Source: Flavobacterium notoginsengisoli | Lineage (GTDB): Bacteria > Bacteroidota > Bacteroidia > Flavobacteriales > Flavobacteriaceae | DNA length: 64,000 bases | Assembly: GCF_014207905.1 (NCBI RefSeq) | Contig: NZ_JACHLB010000008.1 | Coordinates: 109,679-173,678, forward strand | Direction of reading: 5' to 3' | Shown here: positions 61,626 through 64,000 of the stretch, one piece after another | How the letters are laid out: each line of letters begins with the position of its first letter | Position numbering within the stretch: position 1 is the first letter of the stretch | The notes under the pieces: model-generated | The model's database searches: none | The model's input: only the letters and a program-made list of their open reading frames with translations | Told to the model about the DNA's origin: nothing | Translations under genes and position numbers: made by a program

Positions 61626-62612
61626 ATGCTTCAAAACCAATTTATAGATATCTTAAATCTTATTAAGAAATCAAGATTCAAAGCTTTAAAAGCAGTCAAT
61701 ACAGAATTAATAGACCTTTACTGGAACGTTGGTGAATACATCAGTCAAAGACTAGAATCTGAAGAGTGGGGTCTTTCTGTTGTTGATGAATTATCAAATT
61801 ATCTGCTTTTAAATGAACCGATGTTAAAAGGATTTTCAAATAAAAATATTTGGAGAATGAAACAATTCTATCAGCAATATAAAGATTATCCAAATCTCTC
61901 AACACTGTTGAGAGAAATCAGTTGGTCACACAATCTTGCTATTTTTTCCAGATGCAAAAGTATAGAAGAAAAGGAGTTTTACCTTAAAATTACTAAAGAG
62001 GAAAACTACAGCTTTAGAGAACTTGAAAGGCAAATTTCCTCTGGTCTTTTTGAACGTACCATGCTCGGAAATGCAAAACTCTCAACAGTGTTGAGAGAAA
62101 TACATCCTAAAATAATCAATTCACTCAAAGACAGCTACATTTTTGATTTTTTAAATCTCTCTGAGCCCCACAATGAAAAAGATCTCAAGAAAGGACTTAT
62201 CAAACAGATGAAAGATTTTATTCTTGAGCTGGGTAAAGACTTTCTGTATGTAGGCGAAGAATATAAAGTTCAAGTCGGAAGCAGTGACTTCTATATTGAT
62301 TTATTATTTTATCACAGGGTACTGCAGTGCCTTGTTGCTTTTGAATTGAAAGCAGATAAGTTTAAGCCAGAACATATAGGTCAGATTAATTTTTATCTAG
62401 AAGCCCTTGACAGAGATGTAAAAAAAGAGAACGAAAATTCAAGTATCGGAATTTTACTTTGTAAAGATAAAGATAGTGAAGTTGTAGAATATGCTTTAAG
62501 CCGAACTCTTTCTCCTACTATGGTAGCCGAATATAAAACGCACCTACCAGATAAAAATATACTCCAGCAAAAAATCCATGAATTGTTCAACAGCAATTTA
62601 GAAATTGAATAA
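61626..62612 (+). CDS. DUF1016 (YhcG-type) PDDEXK nuclease-domain protein
   Basis: 328 residues. The N-terminal DUF1016_N helical region (VNTELIDLYWNVGEYISQRL, then WGLSVVDELSNYL) is followed by SWSHNLAIFSRCKSIEEKEFYL, and a C-terminal PD-(D/E)xK fold with YIDLLFYHRVLQCLVAFELKADKFKPEH (Asp and ELK). It is commonly found on genomic islands and near defence or restriction genes; the role is not settled. The gene contains two near-identical 19-21 base palindromes encoding LSTLLREI and LSTVLREI. It starts 20 bases after the integrase. Confidence 0.9.
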   Translation: MLQNQFIDILNLIKKSRFKALKAVNTELIDLYWNVGEYISQRLESEEWGLSVVDELSNYLLLNEPMLKGFSNKNIWRMKQFYQQYKDYPNLSTLLREISWSHNLAIFSRCKSIEEKEFYLKITKEENYSFRELERQISSGLFERTMLGNAKLSTVLREIHPKIINSLKDSYIFDFLNLSEPHNEKDLKKGLIKQMKDFILELGKDFLYVGEEYKVQVGSSDFYIDLLFYHRVLQCLVAFELKADKFKPEHIGQINFYLEALDRDVKKENENSSIGILLCKDKDSEVVEYALSRTLSPTMVAEYKTHLPDKNILQQKIHELFNSNLEIE

Positions 62613-62634
62613 ATCTATTCTTTCTAAACATTTC

Positions 62635-62663
62635 CAATTGCGTCCGTACTGCGGACGCAATTG
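62635..62663. repeat. hairpin CAATTGCGTCCG / CGGACGCAATTG, copy A
   Basis: Perfect 12-base arms, 5-base loop, 22 bases after the nuclease stop; preceded by CTAAACATTT. A diverged second copy is at 62848-62875. Confidence 0.85.
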
Positions 62664-62837
62664 ACATGAACGCAAAAGCATATTCATTTTTAACAGGACA
62701 TGTTTACTAATTGAACTGTAGGGAAAAGAAAGAGCGAACTATGTCACTTAATTAAATATCTTGCGGAAGAATTATAGACATAAGTACAAAACTGGACTTT
62801 CATATCGAAAATTAAATTGGTATCGAAAATTTTACTA

Positions 62838-62880
62838 AACATTTTCAATTGTATCCGCACCGTGGACATAATTGAACTGG
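62838..62880. repeat. diverged hairpin copy B in the 334-base gap
   Basis: CTAAACATTTTCAATTGTATCCG...GGACATAATTGAACTG matches copy A over its length; most stem pairs are kept (one wobble, one mismatch). Nothing else recognisable lies in 62613-62946 beyond a short ATCGAAAATT direct repeat. Confidence 0.6.
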
Positions 62881-62946
62881 TTACAATTTAAGTTTCTACT
62901 ATTTTCAATTAAGTCAATCGGCTAGAAGCTGTTAGCTGTAATTTAT

Positions 62947-63894
62947 TTACCAATCTTTATATAGAAAATCCGCAATTTCTTTCGTTGTTTTATGTTTTAA
63001 CATTGACATATACTCTAAACTAATATCCGGTGAAATCTTTTCGATTTCTGCAATTCGATTATTGTGCAGATTGAATTTTTCAACATTTTCAGCATTCTCC
63101 GTTATTGTAAGCTGAATTACTTCTTTCGTTTCAGCATCTATCGCCTTTAACCCTTTCTCATTAATCTCTACATTTTCTAATTTTAAAATTAATGAAGAAG
63201 GAAAATCATTTACCTGTTGTATAATCTTATTACCTGTAATAGGAATAAAAACCCATAGAGATTTACCCAAGTTATTTATAATTCCAGTTGAAAAAGGTCT
63301 TGCTCCAGATAGTAATATTTTTGTGTTTTTGTAATCTAAAACAAATAAGCCTTTTACTAAATGCTCGCTCTGTTGAAGCATATATTTAAGATTGTTTTCT
63401 TTATTTAAAATAGTTGAAGATTCAAGAAAAATCGAGTTTATTAGGTTCAAGTTATGCTTAAAGGCATTCATCAGAGTAATCCCCATTAGAGCACCAGCTT
63501 CACGATGCGCAAAATCATTTCTGAACTTTTTTGCTATTTTCCATTGTTCAAATAAATCATTCGAAACTAATATTTTTAATCGTGTAAGTTTTGAATTTAG
63601 TGATTCAAAGCCTTCTCTTTTTAAACCTAAAATTTCGAGTTTTAAGGTAACACTTGCTTCAAAAATTCGTGTTGATTTTGAAAAAGCTTCATCAATTAAT
63701 GGATAATTAAAATAGCTATAATACATAAGTCTTTCAACTACTTTGTAATCATTAATTATCGCCTTAGGAACTAAAGAATGGAATTTCCCTTTTAGTAAAT
63801 ATTTTTCTTTAAAATCATGCTCTGATTTTACATTAAAGACTTTCCAGATTTCATCAGGTTCTAAATAATTTATTTCTTTCATATAAGTTATCAT
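62947..63894 (-). CDS. HEPN-type protein of unknown function (RNDFAH motif)
   Basis: 315 residues, not assigned to a named family. The N-terminal region (YLEPDEIWKVFNVKSEHDF to SLVPKAIINDYKVVERLMYYSYF) is followed by a helical domain with KKFRNDFAHREAGALMG. The R-x4-H spacing (R, NDFA, H) is the signature of HEPN ribonucleases and Abi-like proteins. The C-terminal half is beta-rich and unrecognised. It is transcribed against the nuclease gene, in an island next to an IS-like end. A defence or toxin role is plausible but unproven. A second in-frame Met four codons in (63882) could be the start. Confidence 0.65.
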   Translation of the reverse strand: MITYMKEINYLEPDEIWKVFNVKSEHDFKEKYLLKGKFHSLVPKAIINDYKVVERLMYYSYFNYPLIDEAFSKSTRIFEASVTLKLEILGLKREGFESLNSKLTRLKILVSNDLFEQWKIAKKFRNDFAHREAGALMGITLMNAFKHNLNLINSIFLESSTILNKENNLKYMLQQSEHLVKGLFVLDYKNTKILLSGARPFSTGIINNLGKSLWVFIPITGNKIIQQVNDFPSSLILKLENVEINEKGLKAIDAETKEVIQLTITENAENVEKFNLHNNRIAEIEKISPDISLEYMSMLKHKTTKEIADFLYKDW

Positions 63895-63920
63895 TTTAAA
63901 GCCACGTGTAAAACTCAGTC

Positions 63921-64000
63921 ATATTGACCACTGTTTTCCAATTTAAAGTGACCACTTCGTTTCGGTTTAAAGTGACCATCTAATTTCGGTGCAAAGTGAG
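63921..64000. mobile_element. tandem 24-base repeats of an IS21-type element end, cut by the window
   Basis: Four registers of (AA)AGTGACCA-like words at 63921, 63945, 63969 and 63993, exactly 24 bases apart, with GTTTCGG/ATTTCGG spacers. Multiple spaced terminal repeats of this kind are typical of IS21-family ends. No transposase is inside the window, so this is provisional. Confidence 0.5.

Overview
The window looks like the chromosome of a Flavobacterium or a close relative (Bacteroidota). The evidence is low G+C DNA, repeated TAnnTTTG -7 promoter boxes, a SusC/SusD pair, Bacteroidota-type signal peptides and lipoboxes, and gene starts that mostly lack a strong Shine-Dalgarno sequence.

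Layout. 1-19.9 kb is mostly housekeeping: two linked amidohydrolases, an ammonium transporter, a leftward tilS-dsbD pair (TAATG overlap) with pabB just upstream, a DoxX-like membrane protein, a lipocalin, dihydrolipoyl dehydrogenase, an Lrp regulator divergent from a methionine gamma-lyase-type enzyme, an amino acid permease and a Tat-type oxidoreductase. 20.0-50.6 kb is one large functional block. Leftward it encodes a FAD/Fe-S D-2-hydroxyacid dehydrogenase, an AmiE-like serine hydrolase, a DigH-like GHL10 hydrolase, a phosphoesterase/PQQ protein, an esterase and a DeoR-type regulator. Rightward it encodes SusC, SusD, NamZ, MurQ, a sodium/solute symporter, a NagZ-AmiE fusion lipoprotein, AnmK, a NagX/HGSNAT-like membrane protein, a second GHL10 protein, an AmpG-like permease, two small proteins and a cytoplasmic NagZ. 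50.7-59.9 kb is housekeeping again: peroxiredoxin, thioredoxin and thiol peroxidase, dgkA, ftsK, lolA, an LptF/G permease, ribB and a thioesterase. From 60.0 kb a tRNA-Ser is followed by a tyrosine integrase, a DUF1016 nuclease, a HEPN-type protein and what looks like an IS21-type end: the start of a tRNA-anchored island that runs out of the window.

How the genes work together. The central block can be read as a peptidoglycan-sugar utilisation locus. It resembles the murQ-amiE-nagZ-namZ set of Bacillus subtilis rebuilt in PUL format with SusC/SusD. Surface and periplasmic enzymes (GHL10, NamZ, NagZ-AmiE, AmiE) would strip and shorten glycan strands. SusCD, the symporter and the AmpG-like permease would import products, cytoplasmic NagZ and AnmK would give MurNAc-6-phosphate, MurQ would give GlcNAc-6-phosphate plus D-lactate, and the FAD/Fe-S dehydrogenase could burn the D-lactate. 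A TTGCGTTATT box occurs as a perfect inverted pair before the leftward operon and as an exact tandem pair between deoR and susC, so one regulator may join both arms.

Intergenic DNA is full of dispersed inverted repeats, heptanucleotide tandem arrays and two copies of a structured RNA-like element sharing an ATAGAAGC/GCGGATAG core with covarying flanking stems. All functional statements rest on motifs and family knowledge recalled without database searches.
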